NCBI GenBank assembly: GCA_014529385.2
Contig: CM043960.1
Location: forward strand, 31,357,396 to 31,421,395
Origin: Adiantum capillus-veneris
Lineage: Eukaryota > Streptophyta > Polypodiopsida > Polypodiales > Pteridaceae
Length of the DNA: 64,000 nt
Direction: 5' to 3'
Positions 54,026-64,000 of this stretch are shown here, in pieces. Within the stretch, counting starts at the first letter, position 1; each line of letters starts with the position of its first letter. A program made the position numbers and the translations under genes. A model generated the notes under the pieces. That model was not told the DNA's origin. It saw only the letters and a program-made list of their open reading frames with translations, and searched no databases.

Positions 54026-54059
54026 ACACATTGTTTATTACTTATCTTAAAAATTGGTA

Positions 54060-54365
54060 TTGGTAAGGGTAGTACTAAAGTACCAAATTTGGTACTATAA
54101 TTAGAGTATGTGAATTTTGAGAGTAGGAAAGTACCAAATTGGGTATTGTAATGGATCAAGTATGAGTGTACCAAAGTACCAAATTTGTGTTCACATGTGT
54201 GATACTTAAGAGGTTCTAAAGTACCAAATTTTATACTGAAAGTAGAGTCAAGTACCAAAGCACCAAAGTTGAATTGTACTAGGTTGATGTATTACATTAC
54301 CAAAGTATTAAATTTGGTACCCTAATCAAAACTCAAAAACTACCAAAGTACCAAATTTGGTAAGT
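54060..54365. repeat. palindromic AGTACCAAATTTGGTACT repeat cluster
   Basis: At least seven full or partial copies of a self-complementary 18-mer, AGTACCAAATTTGGTACT, spaced about 30-50 bp apart. Similar copies occur at 55350-55515 and 44100-44170. Confidence 0.7.
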
Positions 54366-54404
54366 CTTGCAATCTATCAATCTATCTAATAAAGCAAGGA
54401 GCTA

Positions 54405-54720
54405 TTTTGATTTGACAAAAAGGTGACAATTGACCAAAAATGTGTACTAACTACAACAGGTACTTAAGGTGAAAGTGAGAAACGAGTGTGAGATTGGGTG
54501 ACATGAGATCAAAATATGCATTTACTCTTAGGAGCTAGGGTGAGATGTGACCAAAAGGTGAAATTTGACCAAAAGGTGCACGAATAACAATGGTAAGGTC
54601 AATGTGAGCCCCAAGCACGAGATTTGACCCAAAGGTGAGATGTGACAAACAGATGCACTCACTCACTCACAAGAGGTGACCAAAATGCGAGAGGCAAGGT
54701 TTGACCAAAGCGTGCACTTA
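54405..54720. repeat. degenerate TTTGACCAAAAGGTG repeats
   Basis: About eight diverged copies of a 15-bp unit, interspersed with GTGCACT-type segments. No coding potential. Confidence 0.6.
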
Positions 54721-55349
54721 TTAAAATAGGTGAGGTGAAAGGGGTTGTAAGTGTGCTTGCACTATGCTGGGTGCTATATAATGTGTTTGTATGTTACTTA
54801 TGAACCCAATTATTCTTTCTCCTAGTACCATGGACAATAGCTCCTCCTCTACTATAACACAACAAGAAGACGAGAAGAAAGGGCCGTATAAGAATGAGAG
54901 AGAAGAGAGTGGCATTTGAGGGAGAGGAGGACTAAGAACCTCCAAAAGATGACATGGCAATTTTATTTATCTCACCCCATCTTTGAGAATTGTCAACCAA
55001 GCAGTGGAAATCTCTCACATAAGAACTTGGCCTAGAAGATGGAATGGATTATGCTGCAAATATTGACCTCCTAATGGGTGCAAAGATTGATTGGGAACAA
55101 AAGGCCAACGAGGTGGCAATAAGGACCATGAAGTGCCAAAAATGGCAAACATATGTGACTATATGCATTGTATGTTAGAGGACCTCTGGTCAAGAGAGTA
55201 AATTGAGACATTTACCAATAATGGGGACCTTTGGTTCTTATGATGGTTATGGTATGCTTGTGTAATACTACATAACATATTTACAGTTTAAGAGGAATAT
55301 AGAGCTTATTATGTTTAAGAGTATAACTGATATTATTGTCAAGGTGACT
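54721..55349. other. no recognisable gene
   Basis: No supported ORF or repeat. Confidence 0.4.
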
Positions 55350-55515
55350 AGTACCAAGATTGGTATTGGGAAGTATCAAATTTGGTACTATGTGTCTTGG
55401 TGGTACTGTGCACGGTACAACAAAGCACCAAATATGTTTGTGGCACCAAATTTAGTGTTGTACTACCTAGAACTAGTGCTTCCAAAAAAAGTACCATATT
55501 TGGAGATGTATAGAA
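55350..55515. repeat. TACCAAATTTGGTA-like repeats, second cluster
   Basis: Several diverged copies of the 54060-54365 motif (AGTACCAAGATTGGTATT, AAGTATCAAATTTGGTACT, GCACCAAATTTAGTGTT). Confidence 0.6.
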
Positions 55516-55577
55516 ACTTTGGTATTATGCGGTTGTCTGAGAGGACTGTAGGTGGTGCATTGGGACCTTCTTGATTC

Positions 55578-55794
55578 CCCGGGGCGGTCACTTTTTAGAA
55601 TGTGTATGATATCACGTGAGTTAACCGGAGAGGATTATTAAAAGACCAAAATGTATAAAAATGTATACATACAGAGGGGGTGGGGTTTTTTTAAATAGGC
55701 TCACAGTGTAAGTATAGTATGTATATTGGGGTATTATTAATTACCTCTTGAATGCACGTGATATAGGGGTATTTTGATAAGTGACTGCCCCGGG
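55578..55794 (+). mobile_element. MITE copy 2 (8-bp TSD)
   Basis: 217 bp with ends CCCGGGGCGGTCACTTTT and CCCGGGGCAGTCACTTATC (complemented). Flanked by a perfect 8-bp duplication CTTGATTC (55570-55577 and 55795-55802). Closely matches copy 1 in inverse orientation. Non-coding. Confidence 0.92.
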
Positions 55795-55805
55795 CTTGAT
55801 TCTCC

Positions 55806-56042
55806 CTATGAATAAGCCGAAAAAGAGGCTCTTGTCTCAAGATAATCCTTGCGGACTGTCCTCATTTCAAACTCATAAGGTGCAAGAGCTTTCCAGGTAT
55901 AGGTGTTAGGATCATAGAAGGTCCTTCTTCCCCTGGTGAGTCTGGCTCTGGCTAGCATATGGCAATGTGAAGCTGTGTGGATCCATCCTTTTGGTGATGG
56001 CTGATTACATTTAAATTTGGCTTCAAACCAAATTTCAGCCAT
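55806..56042 (-). CDS. unrecognised 78-aa ORF
   Basis: Reads MAEIWFEAKFKCNQPSPKGW, then RRTFYDPNTYTWKALAPYEF. Protein-like composition, but no family recognised. It abuts the TSD of MITE copy 2, so it may have been cut or extended by that insertion. Confidence 0.3.
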   Translation of the reverse strand: MAEIWFEAKFKCNQPSPKGWIHTASHCHMLARARLTRGRRTFYDPNTYTWKALAPYEFEMRTVRKDYLETRASFSAYS

Positions 56043-56049
56043 CTCTGTG

Positions 56050-56376
56050 TAAGGTATGGGCTTTATCCTAGAGTCACTAGAGTGTGAGTGAATGAGAGAA
56101 GAGTGGGATTATCCCACATGTAATGGTGCAAGACTGTAAAGCTATTTAAAGCTCCTTTCATGAATAAACAAATCATTCCAAGTTTGCATTACACGTCTCT
56201 TGTTTATGGTGAGCTTGTGATGGGTTAGCAAACTACTCAAGATCTTGTTTATGAGTCCAAGTTAATCTATCTTAGAACCTAATTCGCTTGAGTAACAATC
56301 TAGCCTACAGACACTCACTTGTGTGCACAATGTTTGTCTATCACCCACCTTAGCTAGCGAAATCCCATTCCCATCA
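56050..56376 (+). repeat. probable LTR 3' part
   Basis: Contains a TATA-like GCTATTTAAAGC (about 56137), a polyadenylation-like AATAAACAAATC and an end CCCATTCCCATCA. A PBS follows. The 5' end was not determined, and no coding sequence of the element is seen downstream. Confidence 0.5.
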
Positions 56377-56378
56377 AG

Positions 56379-56395
56379 TGGTATCAAAGCCATGG
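56379..56395 (+). other. primer binding site (initiator Met tRNA-like)
   Basis: TGGTATCAAAGCCATGG: one mismatch to the initiator-Met PBS over its first 12 bases. Confidence 0.7.
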
Positions 56396-56558
56396 TGTGC
56401 TGACTAGGTTTGTTATTATGCATTTGTGTGTTAGTGATTAGCATCTTTATTAGAGTGATTAGTATTTCTCAATCATCATTACGATCCATTGGCATTTTCC
56501 ATAACTACTGCTTGCAAACTCGGGCTTAATACCTATATCTCGGAATCATCCCACAATG

Positions 56559-56880
56559 TGGGGCCGTGGGCCAAGTGGTTAGGCCACCAAACATAGAGTG
56601 TTTGCATGTGGGTCGTGTGCTCAATCTTCACATTGCCTAGTTTTATCCAAAAGGGCTCATGGACGGATGCGAAACTTGCAGTCATCTGCAATAGAATGGA
56701 TTTTTGAGTCCAAAGTGTTGGCCATAACCTTTGTGACCCAACGCGCTCCATCCAGCAATGATCGGCTTCCCATGGTGCCCCTTTTTATTCCAATTGACCG
56801 GCAACGAGCTTCAACCTGGCAGTGAAATACATTGCAAATAGTTTTTGGGTCCGCCATTGCGAGACCCCCTTTGCCATGGG
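56559..56880 (+). mobile_element. probable tRNA-derived SINE
   Basis: The head resembles a tRNA promoter: TGGGCCAAGTGGTTAGG (box A-like, 56567-56583) and GTGTGCTCAATCTT (box B-like, 56614-56627), spaced as in a Leu/Ser-type tRNA. No cloverleaf tRNA gene is intact. The body extends to about 56880, but the 3' end and TSD were not found. Confidence 0.45.
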
Positions 56881-56999
56881 TGGCTTAGCTCCTTAAAGGC
56901 CAACCCAAGGCCTCGTTCCTACAAGCCTCCAACTCCCATATATAAGGGTGCTCCCATGGCCATTGGCTCTTACCCCCTTGCTAAGCAGGCATTCTCGTA

Positions 57000-57260
57000 G
57001 CCCCATTGCTCCAAAGCACCATGAATCCGAGCTCTTCAAGGGCCTGCTCCTACTGAATTTCAACAAAGCCAAAGGATAAAAAAGGCTTCAAGGCCACTCA
57101 AAGGCATCTTCAAAGATTCACCTCAAGCGAAGCCTCCAATCCTCAAAGGCCCTTTAAAGGAAACTTCAAGGATTCTCTCAAGTATCAAGTGGGCTTCTTT
57201 GAGCATTCAAAAGCTAAAGGACTTCAAAGCTCCTTCAAGGGCATCAAAGAAGACTTTTTT
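57000..57260. repeat. degenerate CTTCAAAGG repeats
   Basis: A 9-10-bp unit (CTTCAAAGG/CTCAAAGGC) recurs about fifteen times with variation. Not open throughout in one frame. Confidence 0.55.
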
Positions 57261-57325
57261 TTTTTTTGGCGTGAAGGGTGAATTTACTTGCGTGAAGAGG
57301 TACTTCACAAAACTAAAGGAAATTA

Positions 57326-57331
<6 letters not shown>

Positions 57332-57400
<69 letters not shown>
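57332..57400. repeat. compound (CT)n(TA)n microsatellite
   Basis: CT array to 57368, followed by a TA array to 57400. Confidence 0.98.
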
Positions 57401-57402
<2 letters not shown>

Positions 57403-57570
57403 CATTAACTCTAATTGATATTAAACTTCATACTCTTAATTATCAATGCCTTTTTCTTCACCTAAGACCAGTCCTTTGGAATTCCTCCCATCAAAAGGAA
57501 GTCATAGACATCTTGCCATTCTGGATCTGGTCCGTCCTCACCTGTATTTTTATTTTTAGCATCCATTGGT

Positions 57571-60500
57571 TCATCTCTTAGTGATGCTTCGAAATAACCT
57601 ACCGTGCTTGTGAAAAGAAATCAGCATCATACTGTGTCTTGGCTTGTGGAAGACTTTGAATTGAAATTCCTTAAAAAACATCATCCATCTAATTAACCTT
57701 CCCTGAATAATCACTTTGTAAATTAGAAAGAGGAGTGCCTGATTATCCACATAGAAGTGAAACAACTTTCCTAGCATATAATGCTTGAACTTTGTAGCAT
57801 TGAATACCATTACCATTGCTTCTATTTCAGTCGTAGAATAGCCATGTTCAGCCAGGCTAATCCTACGACTAACACAAAGTAGACTAGGTAGTATATCTTC
57901 CCATCAAGCTGGGCGAGTATACCTCCCATTACAATTCTACACGCATCCCAATTAGGTTGGTAGAGAACTGGCTTCGTGCTCATTGCATCCTTTAAGCATT
58001 GGGAACTTTTCTCACATTCCTAGGTCCAGATGAAGCTATTCCCTTTCTTGGTTAATTCATATAAAGGAAGTGCTTTGGCTACAAACACATGAATAAACCA
58101 TCTATAAAATTTAATATACCCCAAAAAAGATCTCAATTTAGATAATGTCATTGGCACTCTGGCTTGTTGAACACACTTAACTCTATCACTGGCCATCTCA
58201 ATGCCATTTTTGGAAACATTGTGTCCCAGAAGCTGTCCTTTCTAGACCATGAACACTAACTTGAATGTATTCAGGCATATTCTTTTCTCTTTGCACCTCT
58301 CAAAGACCATCACCAAAAATAACAATTGCATTTTCTATGTAGAGAAGATGGTAAAATCATCTACAAATATGGAAAAAAATTTGTGCAAAAACTCATTGAA
58401 TCTCCATCATGCATCTCTTGAAGGTTGCTGGAGCATTACAAAGTCCAAATCGCATGATCAGATACATAAATTCTTCCCATTTAGTGATAAATGTTGCTTT
58501 AGCCCAATCCTTACGTGCAATCTTAATTTGATTGTAGCCACTGTATCCATCCATAAAGCTGTACATTTTGTGGCCTACAATCTCATCCAATAACATGTCT
58601 GTAAGGGTGGTGGAAAGGGGTCCTTGATGGTCTGAGCATTTAACTTTGTGTAGTCTATACATACCATTAGTTTTCCATTTTTTTTAATGGACTACCACTA
58701 TTGGAAATAGCCAATCTCTGCTTGCTACCTCTGTTATAACCGTGCCTTGTCTATCTCCTCCTTGACTTTCTTGGAATAATAAGGGTTTATCCTGTATCTC
58801 TGTATTCTTACTAGTTTGGCATCAGGCTTCAGTGGTATCCGATGTTGGCACACCTTTGTATCTTCTCCTTTCAAATCAATATGTTCCCATGCAAATACAT
58901 CCTTGTATTTCTGAAACAATGCCTTTGCTTTAGTGCTCCTCTTGAGCCCGTGAAGGTTGAGGTGGTAGTTTTTGAATTGTGCAAGTTTGAGAACACTTTG
59001 GTTGTTCTAGCCACTTCTTTGCCAAATTTTCTATAATTTTAGCTGCTAGCTCTTGTTGTTCTTGCCATTTATCCACTACCTTCTCTTTGCCTTTCACCTT
59101 CCATAAAGTTCTCTGCTGCTCCCACTTCTTGATTTTAGCAGTTTTCTTTTCCTCATTAGGAATTTCTTCAATAATAACACCTCTGTTTTCGGTGATGACT
59201 TGGACTGGCACTGGTTCTGGTGCGTTCTATTCTGGTATCTCTAGTTTATCAACATCAAGACATTGAGATACAAAATGACCATGCTTCCCTTATGTGTAAC
59301 AATTTAAAAGATTCTTTTCTAAAAGTCCCCTCTATCTCTGCCTCGGTTAGTACTCCCTTGGTATCTGCATCTCAACCACTACCAATATCTATGCTGGTTT
59401 CATTATCTTTAGAACATTGGCTCCATCTACTTTTATTGCCTCAAGATTTGTCAGTGCAATCATTGATAGATCTTTTCCCTTTGTAAAATGATGAATTCTT
59501 ATGCCTTAGTTGTTCCATACATGGCCATAGGCCTTCCAATATATGCACTATGAGCATTCATGAGATCTATGATCTCTAGATCTACATTTAGAACACCATA
59601 TCTCCATCTTCTTTATTGAAGGTCTTGTATTAGCTAATTTAGCTATTTGCTTTGACATTTCCTCCAACTTCTTGGTCCATGATTTGTTTTTCTTTCCCTT
59701 GCCTTTGTCATCTAACTCACTCTCAGATGAACTAGAACCGGTATTGGATTCTGATTCCTCAATAGATGACTCACTGTCACTCGAGTGCCTCCTTTTGTGT
59801 CCCTTCTCCTTCTTAGCTTGATGCTCCAATTTTAGTGCCCTTTGCACTCGATCATCAAACTTTGTGGTAGGTGCTAGAAACTCTTGTTCCCTTAAATTTA
59901 GCTTCTAACCATTCAGGAACCAAGATCGCATTCATTTTTTTCATGCAAGATCTTACAGTTGTTTGGTCAATTCCTTGATCTTTTCCACGTAGCTTCTGAT
60001 CAACAACTTGCCATGCCATGATCTTGTCCAATTTGCAAAATATGTCCTCATCTTCCCTGTTGTTTGAATATTCTAATCTGAAAGCATTGATGAGCTTGTT
60101 ATAGGACCTGAGTTGGCAAGCTAGGTAATGGTAATATTATTTCTTGGCTGCCTCTTTGAGTGTTTGGGGAAAATATTACTCTCATTCATCCTCGTTGATA
60201 TCCTTAAGTTCAACATATTGCTCAAAGGCTTGGATATGGACATCTGGGTCGTCCTTCTTGCCTCCTTTGAAAAGTGGAAATGAAATTTTCAGATTAGTGG
60301 AATGTTCATGGTTACTAATTCTGGTGTTTTGTGAGCTGGTTTCTTCCTTCTATGTTTGTGTAGATGGTTTTTTGTCCTTCAATGTTTGCTGTAGTGGTCT
60401 GTGCTAGCTTCCCAATTTTTATTATTGGCAGTTTGATCACAGTGTCTTCTTCCATCTTCTTTGCTGGTTTTCATCCTATTGTTTTATAACTTTGCTTACT

Positions 60501-60783
60501 CCCGTCATTGTTCTCAGCATGTTTTTGACCGTGGTGCGATCCATAAGACCGGGGTTCGTCTCTCTGCTCTTTGAGCATGTCTTCTTCTAGAATGAGTTGA
60601 ATACTGAAAATCCCTTGATTCATTAGTTGTCCCAGGTCCTGAAGGAACCTTTGTATCATTCCTAGGTCCCTTCTCAATGTCAAAACCTTGTTCCAACTCT
60701 TCATGAATGGTACTCACGTGGTCCAAATCATCCATGAATCTGGTAGTTGGCCTTCTAACATGTGAGGCTTGTCTGGGCGGCAT
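57571..60783 (-). pseudogene. degenerate Ty3 gag-pol
   Basis: Minus-strand order is consistent: gag N-terminus MPPRQASHVRRPTTRFMDDL (60783); a Ser/Glu/Asp-rich stretch; a CCHC-like zinc finger CSKCRSRDHRSHEC (about 59550); a Lys/Glu-rich linker (59211-58930); RT N-terminus KYKDVFAWEHIDLKGED and QHRIPLKPDAK (58919-58734); RT core FMDGYSGYNQIKIA and MRFGLCNAPATFKRCM (58662-58393); RNase H-like FHFYVDNQALLFLIY (57816-57571). The FAWEHIDLKG-type RT start differs from the chromovirus at 19159. Frames are broken throughout and integrase is absent. Confidence 0.88.
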
Positions 60784-61369
60784 GGTTGATCTTTGATAGC
60801 TCTAACACAGAAAGATAGTTTTTCTATCTAGAGCAACTTAGCTCAAGCCACCGTGATTGCCAAAATGGAATGAGATGAACACTTCAAGACAACTATCCAA
60901 GTTAGTTGTTAAAGTTAGTTCAGATCGGTTCAGGACTTCAGATCAGACAACATTGAAAATGAAATATAAGACTGGAACTCAAAATGACACTGAACATTGA
61001 AATTGGAAATGAGAAAGAACACTGGAAATGGATACTGAAATTGGAATGCATATTTAGAGTAGCATATACAAGTACAATAGTGAGTCAAGCATGCTCTGAG
61101 ATTGATTAGGATTACAAGAGCATAAAGAGATCCAAGATGTGAGACACAAAGCTCTAGCCAAAGAGTCAATCACTTAGGGATCCCAAAAAATGGTAGTGAG
61201 CCCTATTCATAACCTTTCGATTGGACTTTGACTGATTGTGCATTGTACTAGTTACCATAGTAATCGTCCCTAAGAATTACTAGTCTAGCTGTATGCTAAG
61301 CATTTGTTCCCGCCCTGTAATGTCTCTTTCTAACTCTTTAGACTCACTTGTGTCAAAGGCCCTTGTTCT
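60784..61369. other. leader or LTR of the 57571-60783 element
   Basis: On the minus strand this lies upstream of the gag start. AT-rich with GAAATTGGAAAT-like short repeats near 60950-61050. No PBS of the usual type was found. Confidence 0.4.
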
Positions 61370-61912
61370 CTATGTGGAGGTATGTAGTTGTGTTTGCAAC
61401 TCCTCCCCAGTGTCAAGGGTTTGCATAGTGGCACCGGCCAATGTATATCTCAGCTCTTCTCGTGATATTGTAACCGTCTCACTACAGATATCCACTATGG
61501 CCTTGTTGGGGGCCCTAAACTTGGAGTCTGCTAGATCATTTAGAACATATTGCATGCATAGCATCTTTGCAAACCATAAGGGACAATCTGTGTGTTTCAA
61601 GGTACTGCATGTGCAAGCAAGGTATATGGCCTTGGTGTGCATGCAATATCTTGCACAACGCGTTTGCCCCACCTTCAATCTCCCCTTTAGGGATGGAGAA
61701 TTCAGACATAGTTGACTATGCTTCCTTAACCATATGTGTGGTGATGTATGTGTTACTATCTTTCCATTGCTTGTTGTTGTACACTGCCCACACTCAAAGG
61801 TCCGCATAACAACTCTCACTTGGTCGTTCCAGCCAGTTGCATCTGCAAGTAAGCATAAGTGTTCGTACTCTTTTTTGGATTTTTTGCATTTGTCCATGCC
61901 TGACAAGAACAA
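61370..61912 (-). CDS. unrecognised 180-aa Cys-rich ORF
   Basis: The longest unexplained ORF on the right side. Begins MFLSGMDKCKKSKKEYEHLC and has many Cys and His residues (TFECGQCTTTSNGKIVTH; TRCARYCMHTKAIYLACTCS), which could form zinc sites. Antisense ORFs at 61293-61715 overlap it. Family unknown; it may be a captured or transposon-encoded protein. Intact, with no stop for 180 codons. Confidence 0.35.
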   Translation of the reverse strand: MFLSGMDKCKKSKKEYEHLCLLADATGWNDQVRVVMRTFECGQCTTTSNGKIVTHTSPHIWLRKHSQLCLNSPSLKGRLKVGQTRCARYCMHTKAIYLACTCSTLKHTDCPLWFAKMLCMQYVLNDLADSKFRAPNKAIVDICSETVTISREELRYTLAGATMQTLDTGEELQTQLHTST

Positions 61913-62667
<755 letters not shown>

Positions 62668-63070
62668 TTAGAGTGAAGCTTGACCAGAAAGGTGATTAGT
62701 AGCATATTTAATTTTATCTTTTTCAATGAAATATTTGCCAGTAAAATAATCGTCGAATTGAGTTAACCAAGATAACATTGTTTTACCAAATTTGCGACCA
62801 TCGAACTTGAAAAACGTGAAGTATTTTTTACTTATCTTTGCCTCTTTGCTGGATTGTTGAGCTTTGAACGCGACCTTCAAAATTTTGATCATACGTTCAT
62901 CTTCATTGTCGTCGTCGCATGCTCTTTTCTGATCATTCGCTGGCTGCAAGGCGTTGATTTGCAATGTCTAATTCTTGTTACAACAAGAATACTTGTTGCT
63001 CCAAGGTCGGTGGTGGGAGAGGTGAATCAGTAGTCCAGTCCGAAGGGTTACTGGTGCGGGTCGTCTCCAT
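62668..63070 (-). pseudogene. Ty3 gag N-terminus
   Basis: The start METTRTSNPSDWTTD at 63070 is followed by an in-frame stop, then by an intact frame (62964-62668) with KYFTFFKFDGRKFGKTMLSW, LTQFDDYFTGKYF and KIKYATNHLSGQASL, the gag core. It ends near the GA array side of 62668 without capsid C-terminus or pol. Confidence 0.75.
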
Positions 63071-63107
63071 TGTGATGGGAGAAAGTAAGAATTAGTTGAT
63101 CTGCTAT

Positions 63108-63648
63108 AAATTGCAATCTGGAGTTGAGGATTTTTGTCGAATGAATTTGAGGAGTTTGGATGCTAGTTACTTCATTGCGCATGAGCGTGTAGGGCGCCAA
63201 CATCGAGATCGTAAGACGAGTGAGAGGTGTGTGTGCTAACCATGACGAAGAGGGTGTGTGTATATGTTCTTGCTGAGAGATGGGGAGGAGGGGAAAAAAA
63301 CCTACTCTGTATGATGTGAGAGATGGTGAAGAGGAAAAAAAATGCTCTGTATGATGTGCTGCCAAGTTTCTTTTCCCAAAAATGAATCTGTGTGTGTGTG
63401 CATTCCCCTTGAGCACGTCTCTGGAAAAAAAGTGGGACGTGTCTTTGAAAAACGAATTTTTCCCATACTAATGGTGAAGGAAAAACTTTAAAAAAAAAGT
63501 ATTGATGCTTTTAGGGGTGAGAAGCGACGGGTTTAAAAAGTTGGAAAAAGGAGTGGGTTAAAAAATGTGAGTCTAGTGGTAGTATTGATAGATAGGGATT
63601 AAAAGAGGCTATGTATTTTTTATTAACACCTTATCGAGGTGTTAAACA
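63108..63648 (-). repeat. probable 5' LTR of the 62668-63070 element
   Basis: On the minus strand it begins TGTTTAACACCTCGATAAGG, with a 9-bp inverted repeat TTAACACCT/AGGTGTTAA (63623-63645). It ends before the gag leader, where TTATAGCAGATC may be a decayed PBS. The 3' boundary is approximate. Confidence 0.45.
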
Positions 63649-64000
63649 GTCTGAGGATGGTAAAGGGTGAAATGCAGATTTGAAATCCATTGTGGAGCCC
63701 AAGTTTTTGGCTAGGGCGACCCAAAAGTGATTGCAAAAGTGGCCATCTCGATCGGAGAGAATGACCTTGGGGAAGCCATGATAGGGGAAGATGGTTTTGA
63801 GGAAAAGGTTTGCAGTCAGTGGCACAGACACTATATTTTTGCAGGATACAAAGTACACTTGTTTGCTAAAACTGTCAACTATGGTCCATATCATATCATT
63901 GTGTGAGGATGTGGTGGGAAGTCCTATGATAAAATCCATGGAGATTTGTTCCCAAGGGCCATCATGGATAGGGAGAGGCATTAAAAGACCATAAGACTCG
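63649..64000 (-). pseudogene. Ty3 integrase core, partial (window edge)
   Basis: Enters at the right edge and reads leftward: PIHDGPWEQISMDFIIGLPT (first Asp), NDMIWTIVDSFSKQVYFV, FLKTIFPYHGFPKVILSDRD (second Asp), then LGSTMDFKSAFHP. It stops within the HPQTDGQ motif, exactly where the LTR start TGTTTAAC begins at 63648, with a small CACCCTTTAC-like duplication just before. The rest of the gene lies outside the window or was displaced by the insertion. Confidence 0.9.

Noticed and set aside
56559-56640. A functional tRNA gene
   Set aside because: Boxes A and B resemble a tRNA, but anticodon and acceptor stems cannot be formed. A SINE head fits better.

Overview
This is nuclear DNA of a land plant. 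Three things show it: an intronless PLS-class pentatricopeptide repeat (PPR) gene, many LTR retrotransposons with plant-type initiator-Met tRNA primer binding sites (PBS), and long GA/CT and TA microsatellites. The PPR style and repeat load suggest a fern or other seed-free vascular plant with a large genome, but that is inference. No organellar, bacterial or CRISPR feature was seen. The PPR gene at 30554-32827 (minus) is the only confident host gene. Possible host exons of unknown identity lie at 29863-30004 and 30306-30396, and a membrane-protein-like ORF at 17916-18251, all minus strand. Almost everything else is transposable elements in nested layers.

Layout. 1-1974: decayed Ty3 gag (minus) split by a 636-bp Mutator-like miniature element with a 9-bp target-site duplication (TSD). 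2041-5940: GC-rich DNA, LTR ends and a broken Ty3 gag. 6412-17878: an 11.5-kb composite bounded by the TSD GGAAA. It holds three minus-strand LTRs, two copies of a non-autonomous element with a private coiled-coil ORF, an opposite-strand truncated autonomous relative, and a Ty1/copia integrase fragment captured inside one LTR. 19159-29005: a complete Ty3 chromovirus (TSD CACAC, about 97% identical LTRs) whose chromodomain is split by a 1144-bp insertion flanked by GCGTT. 36277-36494: a miniature TIR element (MITE) with an 8-bp TSD; related copies lie at 45976-46224 and 55578-55794. 38748-43965: a complete young Ty1/copia element (minus, TSD TGTAT) with one continuous reading frame broken only by stop codons of C-to-T type. 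44868-47460: Ty3 integrase remains and LTR ends. 47446-52677: a 5-kb stretch with no recognised gene between inverted LTR cores. 53790-55515: short dispersed and palindromic repeats. 56379-57400: LTR/PBS, a probable SINE and simple repeats. 57571-60783: a degenerate Ty3 gag-pol (minus). 62668-64000: a Ty3 gag whose 5' LTR appears to have landed inside another Ty3 integrase.

The elements can be ordered by nesting: Mutator-like element into Ty3 gag; 1144-bp insert into the chromovirus; MITE into Ty3 integrase; copia into a TA/TATG microsatellite. The main unusual signals are the composite 11.5-kb unit with its non-autonomous ORF and captured integrase, the 8-bp-TSD MITE family, and the strong bias of premature stops to CAG-to-TAG, CAA-to-TAA and CGA-to-TGA.
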